DNA of 64,000 nucleotides from Ralstonia mannitolilytica (GTDB lineage Bacteria > Pseudomonadota > Gammaproteobacteria > Burkholderiales > Burkholderiaceae). Shown here piece by piece: positions 43,402 to 51,559 of this stretch. Position 1 is the stretch's first letter. Every line of letters starts with the position of its first letter. The stretch covers positions 62,001 to 126,000 of the forward strand of contig NZ_CAJPVG010000006.1 of NCBI RefSeq assembly GCF_905397375.1, read 5' to 3'. Made by a program: the position numbers and the translations under genes. The notes under the pieces were generated by a model. That model was not told where the DNA came from and searched no databases. It was given only the letters and a program-made list of their open reading frames with translations.

Positions 43402-44070
43402 TCAGTCCCGCAGGGCACCGAACACGCGGGCCGTGATCTCGTCGACACTGCCCACGCCGCTGATCTTGCGGTACTTCGGCGGTGCGACCTTGGCGGCGCC
43501 GTTGCCGTTTGCAGCCCACTGCGAGTAGTAATCCACCAGCGGACGCGTCTGGTTTTCATACACGTCCAGGCGCTTGCGCACCGTCTCTTCCTTGTCGTCG
43601 TCGCGCTGGATCAGCGGCTCGCCGGTTTCGTCGTCCACCCCTTCGGTCTTGGGCGGGTTGTACTTGACGTGGTACGTGCGGCCCGAGGCCACGTGCACGC
43701 GGCGGCCGCTCATGCGCTCGATGATGTCTGCGAACGGCACGTCGATTTCCAGCACGTAGTCGATCGGCACACCGGCTTCCTTCATGGCTTCGGCCTGCGG
43801 GATGGTGCGCGGGAAGCCGTCGAACAGGTAGCCGTTCTTGCAGTCGGGCTGCTGCAGGCGGTCTTTCACCAGGCCGATGATGATGTCGTCCGACACCAGG
43901 CCGCCCGCATCCATCACCTTCTTGGCCTCGATACCCAGCGGGGTGCCGGCCTTGACGGCGGCGCGCAGCATGTCGCCGGTGGAGATCTGCGGAATGCCGA
44001 ATTTCTCGCAGATGAATTTGGCTTGCGTACCTTTGCCGGCGCCGGGCGCGCCCAACAGAATCAACCGCAT
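43402..44070 (-). CDS. adk: Adenylate kinase
   Basis: Interconverts ATP + AMP and 2 ADP. The 222-residue protein has the P-loop GAPGAGKGT (7-15), the AMP-binding STGDMLRAAV near residue 30, DGFPRTIPQA near residue 84, and the long lid (RRVHVASGRTYHVKYNPP). The lid has no four-Cys zinc cluster, as expected for Gram-negatives. It follows kdsB across a 325-bp gap and ends at a strong terminator. Confidence 0.98.
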   Translation of the reverse strand: MRLILLGAPGAGKGTQAKFICEKFGIPQISTGDMLRAAVKAGTPLGIEAKKVMDAGGLVSDDIIIGLVKDRLQQPDCKNGYLFDGFPRTIPQAEAMKEAGVPIDYVLEIDVPFADIIERMSGRRVHVASGRTYHVKYNPPKTEGVDDETGEPLIQRDDDKEETVRKRLDVYENQTRPLVDYYSQWAANGNGAAKVAPPKYRKISGVGSVDEITARVFGALRD

Positions 44071-44395
44071 GGTGACGAGTTCCTCAAGTTTTCGAATCTT
44101 GTCGCGCTATCGAGCAGCGGTGAAGCGCGTTGGGGATCGGTCCGGCGGGCCGATTCCCAAAACGCCTTGGCGACGCAAACAGGCAGCCTAGCGGGCGAAG
44201 TTGACGCCAGCCTTACCGGGACACGGGGGTAGTGGCATCCGCCGGACGGCGGCACCGATGACTCGACTTGTCTCCCTGTTGCCGCCGCGCGGCCTTGCGT
44301 GGGCCTGCGCATGCGGCTTGTCGTCCTCGCGATTATGCCATGGCGGCGCCGGGGTTTTGGCGCCCGGGGCCGCAAACTTGCGACAAGACGCGTGC
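44071..44395. other. 325-bp gap between kdsB and adk
   Basis: No gene is supported. The only notable structure is a short hairpin GGCGCC-GGGGTTTT-GGCGCC (44344-44363) near the kdsB stop, without a T-run. The adk promoter is presumably here, but I could not point to clear hexamers. Confidence 0.4.
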
Positions 44396-45202
44396 TCAGG
44401 GGCCGTCCTGCGACAACAGGGCGCTCCACGCTGCACGCACGCGCGCGAGATCGTCGGGCGTGTCGACGCCGGCCGCCGGAGCGTCGTCGGTGGTGAGCAC
44501 GGCGATGCGCTCGCCGTGCCACATCGCGCGCAATTGCTCGAGCTGCTCCGTCTGCTCGATGGGCGCGGCGGCCAATTGCGGAAAGCGCCGCAGGAAGCCG
44601 GCACGATACGCGTAGATGCCGATGTGGCGCAGCACGGGCATCGACGGCAGCGGGCGCTCCGCCACCGAACGCGCCATCACGGCGGGCGTCCAAGTGTCGC
44701 GCGCCCAGGGCAGCGGCGCACGCGAGAACAGCAATGCGCGGTCCGCCGCGTCAAGCACGACCTTGACGACGTTGGGGTTGAACACGTCGGCGGAGTCGTG
44801 GATCGGGTGCGCGGCGGTCGCGATGGCGCAGTCCGGGTGGTCGCGCAGGTGGGCGGCCACGTTGTCGATCAGCGTCGGGGCGATCAGCGGTTCGTCGCCT
44901 TGCACGTTGACGACGATGGCGTCGTCGGGCAGCGCGAGCACGGTGGCGACTTCAGCGAGGCGGTCGGTGCCCGAGGCGTGGTCGGCACGGGTGAGCACCG
45001 CTTCGACGTGGTGCTGCATGCAGGCGTCGGCCACCGAGACGGCGTCGGTCGCTACCACCACGCGTGCGGCGGACGACTGGTGCGCACGTTCGGCCACGCG
45101 CACGACCATCGGTTTGCCGTCGATGTCGGCCAGCGGTTTGTTGGGCAGCCGCGTGGACGCCAGCCGCGCGGGAATGACAGCGATGAACGGCGCGTGCGAC
45201 AT
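44396..45202 (-). CDS. kdsB: 3-deoxy-manno-octulosonate cytidylyltransferase (CMP-KDO synthetase)
   Basis: Activates KDO with CTP for lipopolysaccharide inner-core assembly. The 268-residue protein begins FIAVIPARLASTRLPNKPL, with the CTP-binding RxxSxRxPxK pattern, followed by VVNVQGDEPLI near residue 97. ATG 45202 gives the standard N-terminus. It sits 16 bp after the Trm112-like gene and downstream of lpxK, so lipid A and KDO genes are grouped. Confidence 0.96.
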   Translation of the reverse strand: MSHAPFIAVIPARLASTRLPNKPLADIDGKPMVVRVAERAHQSSAARVVVATDAVSVADACMQHHVEAVLTRADHASGTDRLAEVATVLALPDDAIVVNVQGDEPLIAPTLIDNVAAHLRDHPDCAIATAAHPIHDSADVFNPNVVKVVLDAADRALLFSRAPLPWARDTWTPAVMARSVAERPLPSMPVLRHIGIYAYRAGFLRRFPQLAAAPIEQTEQLEQLRAMWHGERIAVLTTDDAPAAGVDTPDDLARVRAAWSALLSQDGP

Positions 45203-45218
45203 GGGCGGAACCTTCGTA

Positions 45219-45407
45219 TCAGGCCGGGTCGACCGGCGTGCCTTCGACGGTCTGGCGCGCCTCGTCGGCCAGCATGACCGGGATGCCATCGCGGATCGGA
45301 TACGCGAGCTTGTCGACGTGGCAGATCAGTTCGTTGTTGGCGCGGTCGTGTTGCAGCGTGCCCTTGCACAACGGGCAGACGAGGATTTCCAGCAGGCGAT
45401 TGTCCAT
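45219..45407 (-). CDS. Trm112 family small zinc-binding protein
   Basis: A 62-residue protein of the Trm112/YcaR family with CPLCKG near residue 11 and YPIRDGIPVML near residue 36. Eukaryotic Trm112 activates methyltransferases; the bacterial role is unclear. The position between lpxK and kdsB is conserved in many proteobacteria. Only one CxxC pair is visible, so metal binding is uncertain. Confidence 0.9.
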   Translation of the reverse strand: MDNRLLEILVCPLCKGTLQHDRANNELICHVDKLAYPIRDGIPVMLADEARQTVEGTPVDPA

Positions 45408-45476
45408 GGCGGTAGAGGCTCCGTGGCGGCTGCCCCCAGGGTGGGGGAGCGCGCCGGTACAGCGGATGGGGTGGCG

Positions 45477-46526
45477 TTATTGTGCGCCGGCTTTGGCGGT
45501 GGCGCGATCGGCCAGGGCGCGTACGCGCTGGCAGACCTGTTCGACCAGTGCCGGGTCGACCACCGGCGTGGTCGGCACCACCCAGATGCGCGGGTCGTCG
45601 AGATGGCCGCATTTTACGGCATCCTTTTCGGTGATCAGGATCACCTCGGCATGGCTGCCGGCGAACGGGTTGTCGGCGAAATCGTAGTGGTCGGGCAGCG
45701 GCAGGGTGCTCGGCTTGAGGCCGGCGGCGCGCAGCGAGGCGAAGAAGCGCTCGGGGTTGCCGATGCCGGCGGCGGCCAGCAGCTGCCCTCCTTCGAAGCG
45801 GGCAAACTCACCGAGCGGGCGGCGCAGTGCCGCGTCGACGAGGTTGTAGGCGTCCTGCAGCTCCAGCCGCATGCCGAAGATGCCGGGCCGGTCGGGTGTG
45901 GTGCGGTAGTTCGGGTCGTTGATGAGCGTCGCGTCGCGGCGTCGGCTCATCGGTTCGCGCAGCGGGCCGGCCGGCAGCAGGAAGCCGTTGCCGCCCATGC
46001 GGGAGTCGAACACGATGATCTCGATGTCGCGGCGCAGGCGGTAGTGCTGCAGGCCGTCGTCGCAGACGATCACGTTGCAGCCCGGGTGCGAGGCCAGCAG
46101 CGTCTGCGCGCACAGCACGCGGTCGGGGAAGACCCACACGGGCAAGTCGGTGGCGCGCGCGATCAGCAGCGGTTCATCGCCCACGTCTTCCGCGCGCGAA
46201 TGCTCGCGCACCGGGCGCGGGTGCTTGAGCTGCGCGCCGTAGCCGCGCGAGACGATGCCCGGGCGCAGGCCCGCTTCGGCCAGCGCGGAGGCCAGCGCAA
46301 TCACGGCGGGCGTCTTGCCCGCGCCGCCCACGGTGACGTTGCCGATGACGACCACCGGCATCGGCAGCCGCACCGAACGCAGCCAGCCCATGCGATACAG
46401 CAGCCGGCGCAGTGCGCTCACGCCGCCAAACAGCCACGACAGCGGCCACATCGTCCACGCAAACCAGCCGCGCTGCTGCCATTGGCGGGTGACGAAGCTG
46501 GCGAGGCGGTGCTGGGCGACGGGCAT
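45477..46526 (-). CDS. lpxK: Tetraacyldisaccharide 4'-kinase (LpxK)
   Basis: Phosphorylates the lipid A disaccharide at the 4' position; inner-membrane associated. The 349-residue protein has a hydrophobic N-terminal anchor (WPLSWLFGGVSAL) and the P-loop VGGAGKTP near residue 66, then SRGYG and CDDGLQHYRL (DDGxQH motif) near residue 165. ATG 46526 is used rather than the earlier codon, which overlaps exbD. It follows exbB-exbD, an arrangement seen with msbA-lpxK-type clusters. Confidence 0.95.
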   Translation of the reverse strand: MPVAQHRLASFVTRQWQQRGWFAWTMWPLSWLFGGVSALRRLLYRMGWLRSVRLPMPVVVIGNVTVGGAGKTPAVIALASALAEAGLRPGIVSRGYGAQLKHPRPVREHSRAEDVGDEPLLIARATDLPVWVFPDRVLCAQTLLASHPGCNVIVCDDGLQHYRLRRDIEIIVFDSRMGGNGFLLPAGPLREPMSRRRDATLINDPNYRTTPDRPGIFGMRLELQDAYNLVDAALRRPLGEFARFEGGQLLAAAGIGNPERFFASLRAAGLKPSTLPLPDHYDFADNPFAGSHAEVILITEKDAVKCGHLDDPRIWVVPTTPVVDPALVEQVCQRVRALADRATAKAGAQ

Positions 46527-46548
46527 GCAGTGCGGGAAGGGAGGTTGT

Positions 46549-46980
46549 TTAACGGCCTGGCTTGCCGGTCTGGGTGGCAAACGTCAGGTGCGAGAGGCCC
46601 GCCACGCGCGCGGCTTCCATGACATTGACGACCGCCTGGTGCGCGGCCTGCGCATCGGCGTTGACGATGACGATGGGCTCGCGGCCGCCGGCGCTGCCCG
46701 CGGCGCTGCGCAGCGCATCGGCCAGGCTGGTGACGTCGCGCGTGTCGAGCACCTGCTTGTCGACGGAGTAGATGCCGTTCGCGGTGACGGACACGACGAT
46801 CTGGCCGGGGCGCTCGGTGGCCTTCTCGGCCTCGGCGGTCGGCAGGTTGACCTTCAGTTCGGTGTAGCGGGAATACGTGGTCGTGATCATCAGGAAGATG
46901 AGGATCACGAGCAGCACGTCGATCAGCGGGATCAGGTTGATCTCCGGCTCTTCGCGGGCGCGGCGCGGGCGGAAGCGCAT
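46549..46980 (-). CDS. exbD: Biopolymer transport protein ExbD/TolR family
   Basis: A 143-residue protein with one N-terminal membrane helix (LIPLIDVLLVILIFLMI) containing the proton-path Asp at about residue 22, followed by a periplasmic domain. It works with the ExbB/TolQ-type channel encoded 28 bp upstream to harvest the proton gradient for outer-membrane processes. No tonB or tolA is adjacent. Either an Exb or a Tol role is possible, and the pairing with lpxK favours neither. Confidence 0.9.
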   Translation of the reverse strand: MRFRPRRAREEPEINLIPLIDVLLVILIFLMITTTYSRYTELKVNLPTAEAEKATERPGQIVVSVTANGIYSVDKQVLDTRDVTSLADALRSAAGSAGGREPIVIVNADAQAAHQAVVNVMEAARVAGLSHLTFATQTGKPGR

Positions 46981-47008
46981 GGCTGTTTCCAGTGTGGCGT
47001 TGCCCGGA

Positions 47009-47629
47009 TCAGCCGCGCCGCGGCGGAAGGATCGCGTCGAGGTAGGTGGTGGACAGATGCTCCAGCTCCACCACGTAGTTGTCGACCACGCCACGGAAGT
47101 AGCGCCAGAAGATCAGTGTCGGGATGGCCACGACCAGGCCCAGCGCCGTGTTGTACAGCGCGACGGAGATACCGTGCGCGAGCGTCTGCGGGTTGGTGCC
47201 GGCGGCGGTCTGGCTGCCGAAGATCTCGATCATGCCGACCACGGTGCCGAACAGGCCCATCAGCGGCGCCACCGACGCGATCGTGCCGAGCGCATTCAGA
47301 TAGCGCTCCAGGCGGTGGGCAACGTTCTGGCCGGCTTCTTCCACCACTTCCTTGGCGGCGTCGCGGGTGGTGTTCGGATGCAGCACCACGTGGCGCAGCG
47401 CGGTGGCCAGCACGCGGCCCAGCGGGGAGCCCTGTTCCAGCGTGTTCACCACTTCCGGCGTGGCCTTGCGCTGGTGCGCGATGCTCAGCGCCTCGTCATA
47501 CACCTTGGGCGGAATGATCTTCTTGCGCTGCAGGGCGATGAACCGTTCGATGATGAGCGCGAGCGCGAGCACCGAGGCGATCAACAGCGGCCAGATCGGC
47601 CAACCGGCGGCTTGGATGATGGAAAACAC
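47009..47629 (-). CDS. exbB: MotA/TolQ/ExbB family proton channel protein
   Basis: A 206-residue inner-membrane protein with three hydrophobic segments: IIQAAGWPIWPLLIASVLAL at the N-terminus, LGTIASVAPLMGLFGTVVGMI near residue 115, and ALYNTALGLVVAIPTLIFW near residue 160. The second and third are the family's conserved channel helices. GTG 47629 is taken as start because it gives the usual MFSIIQAAGWP N-terminus and no ATG fits. First gene of exbB-exbD-lpxK-Trm112-kdsB. Confidence 0.9.
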   Translation of the reverse strand: MFSIIQAAGWPIWPLLIASVLALALIIERFIALQRKKIIPPKVYDEALSIAHQRKATPEVVNTLEQGSPLGRVLATALRHVVLHPNTTRDAAKEVVEEAGQNVAHRLERYLNALGTIASVAPLMGLFGTVVGMIEIFGSQTAAGTNPQTLAHGISVALYNTALGLVVAIPTLIFWRYFRGVVDNYVVELEHLSTTYLDAILPPRRG

Positions 47630-47840
47630 TGGACAACCCGTTTTGTCGTTGTGGAAGGAGTGGGATCCGGGCGATGGAGATGTGCCCGGTTGCAGCTCTT
47701 GCCGTCCGCGTCCCCGAACGCGGCCCGTTGCGGCAAAAACAGGCAGCACTCTAGCGCGTCGCAACTGCCTCGGCAACACGATGGCGCGGCGTTGCGACAC
47801 GCGCGCCTCGCGTTCAGGCGGCCGTCACGCGAAAGCGGTG

Positions 47841-48320
47841 CGCACAATCCACAACGCGACGGGACAGTCTTGTGGACGGCTTGTGGACATTGCCCGGACA
47901 AGCAAGCTAAGTGCTTGATCGGAAAAGGCGTTCTCTTGGTTGCTTAAAAAACGGGCAGAGGGGCTTGCGGCCGGGATTCGAGCAAAAAAGCGGGCCGGAG
48001 CAGGGGGCGCGGGGGGATAATCCACACCGGACCGGGACAGTCTTGTGGAGCGGTTGTGGACATTGCCCGGACAAGATTCTTAAGTAACTGATTCAAAAGG
48101 ATGTTCTTTGCGTTGCTTAAAGTTTGGGCAGCGGCGTGTTGCCGACGTGTCGCAGGGTGGAGCGAGGGTGTCGGGCGCATTTCCCAGGCCGATTTATCCA
48201 CTGCCCGGGCACGTCACCACGGTTTTCCAGCGCGGCTGTGGATAACTTTGTGAACATCCTTGGGGCGCCTGCGCTAAATGCTTGACGCAGAACGAAATTA
48301 CTTGCGTTGCTGAAATTTTG
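47841..48320. repeat. Three degenerate tandem repeats, each with TCCACA/TGTGGA hairpin and a DnaA-box-like 9-mer
   Basis: Copies A and B are 173 bp apart and share GGGACAGTCTTGTGGA, TTGTGGACATTGCCCGGACAAG-like sequence and TTGCTTAAA. Copy C, 194 bp further on, shares TGTG(G/A)ACAT and TTGCGTTGCT. DnaA-box matches (TTATCCACA) are: one exact, minus strand, at 48237-48245; one-mismatch TTATCCACT (48194-48202) and TAATCCACA (48018-48026); two-mismatch CAATCCACA (47845-47853). In A and B, TCCACA pairs with TGTGGA to form a hairpin. Confidence 0.7.
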
Positions 48321-48389
48321 ACATAGGCCGTTTTTCCATAAGAATCAATGGCTTGCGAAAAAATGCATAGAGGGCGTCACCTGGGCTCT

Positions 48390-48403
48390 GTCAAGCTTGA
48401 CAA
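48390..48403. promoter_or_regulatory. xseA: Perfect 14-bp palindrome upstream of xseA
   Basis: TGTCAAGCTTGACA is identical on both strands and includes a consensus -35 (TTGACA, 48398-48403). The bases at the expected -10 position (ACAGGT) are poor, so it may be an activator or repressor site. It lies 106 bp before the chosen xseA start. Confidence 0.45.
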
Positions 48404-48508
48404 GGGCGCTATGCTGTGGACAGGTCTGCCGTTTCGCCCCGCTCGTCTCCCCTATTCAAGGTAGAAGTTGCCCCGAAGCCTCATCGTTTTGCGCCGTTCC
48501 CACCACTC

Positions 48509-49945
48509 ATGACCTCGCCGCCGTCTTCACGCCGACCGTTCTGGATGGACACACCTGCCGCTGCGGCTGCCTCGCCCGCGCCGCCCGCGCCCGTACCGGT
48601 CGCACCAAATCGGGGTGCCCAGGAGGTACTGTCCGTCAGCGACGTCAACCGACGGATTGCCGGACTGCTCGAACGCAATTTCCCGCTGGGCTGGGTGCGG
48701 GGCGAAATCTCGAACTTCACGCGCGCGGCGAGCGGGCACTGGTATTTCTCGCTGAAGGACGCCGGCGCGCAGATTCGCTGCGTGATGTTCAAGGGGCGCA
48801 ACCAGTACGCCGATTTCACGCCGCGCGAAGGCGAAGCCGTCGAAGTGCGGGCGCTGGTGACGCTGTACGAGGCGCGCGGCGAGCTGCAACTGAGCGTCGA
48901 GGCCATCCGGCGGGCAGGCCTGGGCAACCTCTATGAAGCGTTTCTGCGGCTGAAGGCCGCGCTGGAGGCGCAAGGCTTGTTCGATGCGGGCCGCAAGCGG
49001 CCGCTGCCCCGGCATCCGCGGGCGATCGGCGTGGTGACGTCGTTGCAGGCGGCGGCCCTGCGCGACGTGCTGACCACGCTGCGCCGACGTGCGCCGCATG
49101 TGCCGGTGGTGGTGTATCCGGTGCCGGTGCAGGGCGCCGGGGCGTCCGAGCGGATCGCCGCGATGCTCGAGCGGGTCAATGGCCGGGCGGAGGTCGATGT
49201 CGTCATCCTGTGCCGGGGCGGCGGCAGCATTGAAGACCTGTGGGCCTTCAACGAAGAGCCGGTCGCGCGCGCCGTCGCTGCGTCGGCCATCCCGATCGTG
49301 GCAGGCGTCGGGCACGAGACCGACGTGACCATCGTGGACTTTGTCGCCGACGTGCGCGCGCCCACGCCCACCGGCGCCGCCGAGCTGGTCAGCCCGGACC
49401 GCGCGCGCATGCTGCGCGACGTCGCGCGCGACTGGGATGCGCTGTCGGCGCAATTCCGCCGCCAGCTGGATCGCCGCGCGCAAACGGTGGACTGGCTCGC
49501 ACGCCGGCTGCGCAGCCCGCAGGCGCAGATGCGTGAGCGGCGCGCGCAACTCGCGAACCTGCAGCGGCGCCTGCAATCTGCCCTGAGTGGCCGCGTGCAG
49601 CGGGCGGAACACGTGCGGCGTCTGCTGGCCATGCGGCTTGCCGCTGCGCGTCCGGACGCCACGCGCGAACGGGCGGCCGTCGCCCAGACAGAAGCCGCGC
49701 TGGCACGCGCCATGCGAGAGACGTTGACCCGCGCACGGGAGCGCCTGGCGCGCCAGCACACCGGCCTTGAGCTGCTGGCGCCCCAGCGCACCCTGGAGCG
49801 CGGCTACGCGGTGCTGCTCGATACCCGCGGCCACGCGATCCGCGACCCGAATGCGCTCCATGCCCGCGCGCACGTCGAAGCCCGCCTGGCGCAGGGCGTC
49901 GTGGACATCGAGATCGCCCAGGCACAGCCCAAGCTCGACATGTGA
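48509..49945 (+). CDS. xseA: Exodeoxyribonuclease VII large subunit
   Basis: Large subunit of the single-strand-specific exonuclease VII. The 478-residue protein has the N-terminal OB-fold nucleic-acid domain (FPLGWVRGEISNFTRAASGH near residue 65), then the conserved catalytic-domain blocks PRAIGVVTSLQAAALRD and LCRGGGSIEDLWAFNEE. VGHETDVTIVDFVAD comes next, then a long coiled-coil rich in Arg/Gln and the final LERGYAVL. ATG 48509 is chosen; an earlier in-frame ATG at 48416 would add 31 residues of weak character. The small subunit gene is not nearby. Confidence 0.95.
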   Translation: MTSPPSSRRPFWMDTPAAAAASPAPPAPVPVAPNRGAQEVLSVSDVNRRIAGLLERNFPLGWVRGEISNFTRAASGHWYFSLKDAGAQIRCVMFKGRNQYADFTPREGEAVEVRALVTLYEARGELQLSVEAIRRAGLGNLYEAFLRLKAALEAQGLFDAGRKRPLPRHPRAIGVVTSLQAAALRDVLTTLRRRAPHVPVVVYPVPVQGAGASERIAAMLERVNGRAEVDVVILCRGGGSIEDLWAFNEEPVARAVAASAIPIVAGVGHETDVTIVDFVADVRAPTPTGAAELVSPDRARMLRDVARDWDALSAQFRRQLDRRAQTVDWLARRLRSPQAQMRERRAQLANLQRRLQSALSGRVQRAEHVRRLLAMRLAAARPDATRERAAVAQTEAALARAMRETLTRARERLARQHTGLELLAPQRTLERGYAVLLDTRGHAIRDPNALHARAHVEARLAQGVVDIEIAQAQPKLDM

Positions 49946-50087
49946 CCGCAGCGGAACCGCCCGGTTTGGCACGATTCCGCGTGTGTTTTGCGGGTATTCC
50001 GACTATTCGGCAGGCGGTTTGCGCGGGTTTTGCAAGTCTCCTACAATCGTCGCTCCCAACCTGTACAACCCACAGAAGGCAAGAACA

Positions 50088-50666
50088 ATGGAACACACGC
50101 TCCCCCCGCTGCCGTACGCCCAAGACGCCCTGGCGCCGCACATCTCCAAGGAAACGCTGGAGTTCCACTACGGCAAGCACCACCAGACCTACGTCACGAA
50201 CCTGAACAACCTGATCAAGGGCACCGAGTTCGAGAACCTGAGCCTGGAAGACATCGTCAAGAAGTCGTCGGGCGGTGTGTTCAACAACGCCGCACAGGTC
50301 TGGAACCACACGTTCTACTGGAACTGCATGAAGCCGCAAGGCGGCGGCGCTCCGACCGGCGCGCTGGCTGACGCCATCAACGCCAAGTGGGGCAGCTTCG
50401 ACAAGTTCAAGGAAGAGTTCACCAAGGTCGCCGTCACGACCTTCGGTTCGGGCTGGGCCTGGCTGGTGAAGAAGGCCGACGGCACGCTGGATCTGGTGTC
50501 GACCTCCAACGCCGCCACGCCGCTCACGACGGATGCCAAGCCGCTGCTGACCTGCGATGTGTGGGAACACGCCTACTACATCGACTACCGCAACGCCCGT
50601 CCGAAGTACGTCGAGGCGTTCTGGAATCTGGTTAACTGGGACTTCGTTGCGAAGAACTTCGCCTGA
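50088..50666 (+). CDS. sodB: Superoxide dismutase, iron-type
   Basis: Converts superoxide to oxygen and hydrogen peroxide in the cytoplasm. The 192-residue protein shows MEHTLPPLPYAQDALAPHIS at the N-terminus and HYGKHHQTYV near residue 26 with the first His ligands. It also has WNHTFYWNCMKP near residue 72, and the Asp/His ligands in DVWEHAYYIDYRN near residue 156. Residue pattern and ecology favour Fe over Mn, though cambialistic use is possible. It follows xseA by 142 bp and has a strong terminator. Confidence 0.97.
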   Translation: MEHTLPPLPYAQDALAPHISKETLEFHYGKHHQTYVTNLNNLIKGTEFENLSLEDIVKKSSGGVFNNAAQVWNHTFYWNCMKPQGGGAPTGALADAINAKWGSFDKFKEEFTKVAVTTFGSGWAWLVKKADGTLDLVSTSNAATPLTTDAKPLLTCDVWEHAYYIDYRNARPKYVEAFWNLVNWDFVAKNFA

Positions 50667-50697
50667 AGCGAACCACGGTTCGACATCCCGTCCGAAG

Positions 50698-50729
50698 CAA
50701 GGCCCTCCGCGTGAGGGCCTTGTTTTTTC
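50698..50729 (+). terminator. sodB: sodB terminator
   Basis: CAAGGCCCTC pairs with GAGGGCCTTG around CGCGT and is followed by TTTTTT, 31 bp after the sodB stop. Confidence 0.92.
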
Positions 50730-50929
50730 CGCTCAACTCAGGCACTTGCATGCGGCAGCCCCGCACGCTGCATAGCACCGCTCACTGCAAGCCCGATTTC
50801 GTGCGCAGCGCAATGCCGTGCACATGATAGTCGGTATGACGAGCTTCCTGCGGCCGTAGCGGCCCGCATCGCACCGGCTTTTTCTAGACTGGTACGTCAT
50901 CCGGCCGTCACACAAAACCAGGGGGAGCG

Positions 50930-51436
50930 ATGGATCTGAGCCACATCCTGTCGCGCACGGAGCGCGGCACGCAGGAGCTGCAAACGCGCAGCGGACACCT
51001 CACGCACCGGCAGCGGGCGATCCTGCTGCTCGCGGGCGGTGAGCGCACGGCGGCGGAAATCCTCGCGCAGTTGAGCGGCGCCGGCCCCGTCACGGACGAC
51101 CTCGCGCGCCTGCTCGCCGAGGGTTACGTCGCGAGCCGCGCGCCGGTCAACGATGCCCCCAAGCCCAAGATGCCGCCCAAGCCCGCACCGGGCAGGCAGG
51201 TGGCCGCACGGCATGAGCGGCAGGGCTCCATTGCTGATTGGCGCCTGGGCCAGGCCGGCGCATTCTCTGCGCTGCAGCGTTACATCGCAGAAGGTCCGGA
51301 GGCACCGATCGACTTCCTCAGCGGTTTGGCCGCGCCGCTGTACGCCGCGCTCGCAACATGTCGGAGTGAGGCGTCGGCGCATGCGGTCGCCGCCTTTCTC
51401 GAAACCCGTCTGCACGCCGCGCACACAGAAATGTGA
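50930..51436 (+). CDS. Hypothetical protein with a possible helix-turn-helix N-terminus
   Basis: A 168-residue predicted cytoplasmic protein with no family I recognise. The N-terminal third (LTHRQRAILLLAGGERTAAE) looks like a degenerate winged-helix reader of the DprA/MarR style. It is followed by a Pro/Lys-rich linker (about 75-88) and an Ala-rich helical C-terminus. GGGGGAG lies 8 bp before ATG 50930. It stands alone between the sodB terminator and the iclR-type gene. Coding bias resembles its neighbours, so it is probably real. Confidence 0.65.
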   Translation: MDLSHILSRTERGTQELQTRSGHLTHRQRAILLLAGGERTAAEILAQLSGAGPVTDDLARLLAEGYVASRAPVNDAPKPKMPPKPAPGRQVAARHERQGSIADWRLGQAGAFSALQRYIAEGPEAPIDFLSGLAAPLYAALATCRSEASAHAVAAFLETRLHAAHTEM

Positions 51437-51489
51437 CGTATTCTCCCTAGGTATAAATACTGAGTTCGAGCATTTTTCTCGTTCTGTGG

Positions 51490-51527
51490 GAATGATGCGT
51501 TGATGGATTGAGAAATCCGTCGCATTC
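51490..51527. promoter_or_regulatory. Imperfect 38-bp palindrome upstream of the IclR gene
   Basis: Outer arms GAATGATGCG and CGCATTC, and inner arms GGATT and AATCC around GAGA, make a two-layer inverted repeat 33 bp before the IclR start codon. Its position suits an autoregulatory IclR operator. Inferred. Confidence 0.45.
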
Positions 51528-51559
51528 TCCGTCGCGACATCACATGACGGAGCCCCGCG

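Larger units (their letters stand above)
47630..48508. other. 879-bp gene-free stretch with three DnaA-box-like repeats
   Basis: The divergent gap between exbB and xseA has no credible gene on either strand. It contains three degenerate repeat copies (about 47841-47954, 48014-48127 and 48192-48320) and a 14-bp palindrome at 48390-48403. The size is large for this compact genome. Confidence 0.75.

Noticed and set aside
44071..44395. Possible small gene between kdsB and adk
   Set aside because: Open frames there have no ribosome site, Arg-rich composition and no conserved motif.
47841..48320. The DnaA-box-like cluster as the chromosomal origin oriC
   Set aside because: dnaA, dnaN, rpmH and parAB are not nearby and no AT-rich unwinding element is visible; only one exact 9-mer is present.
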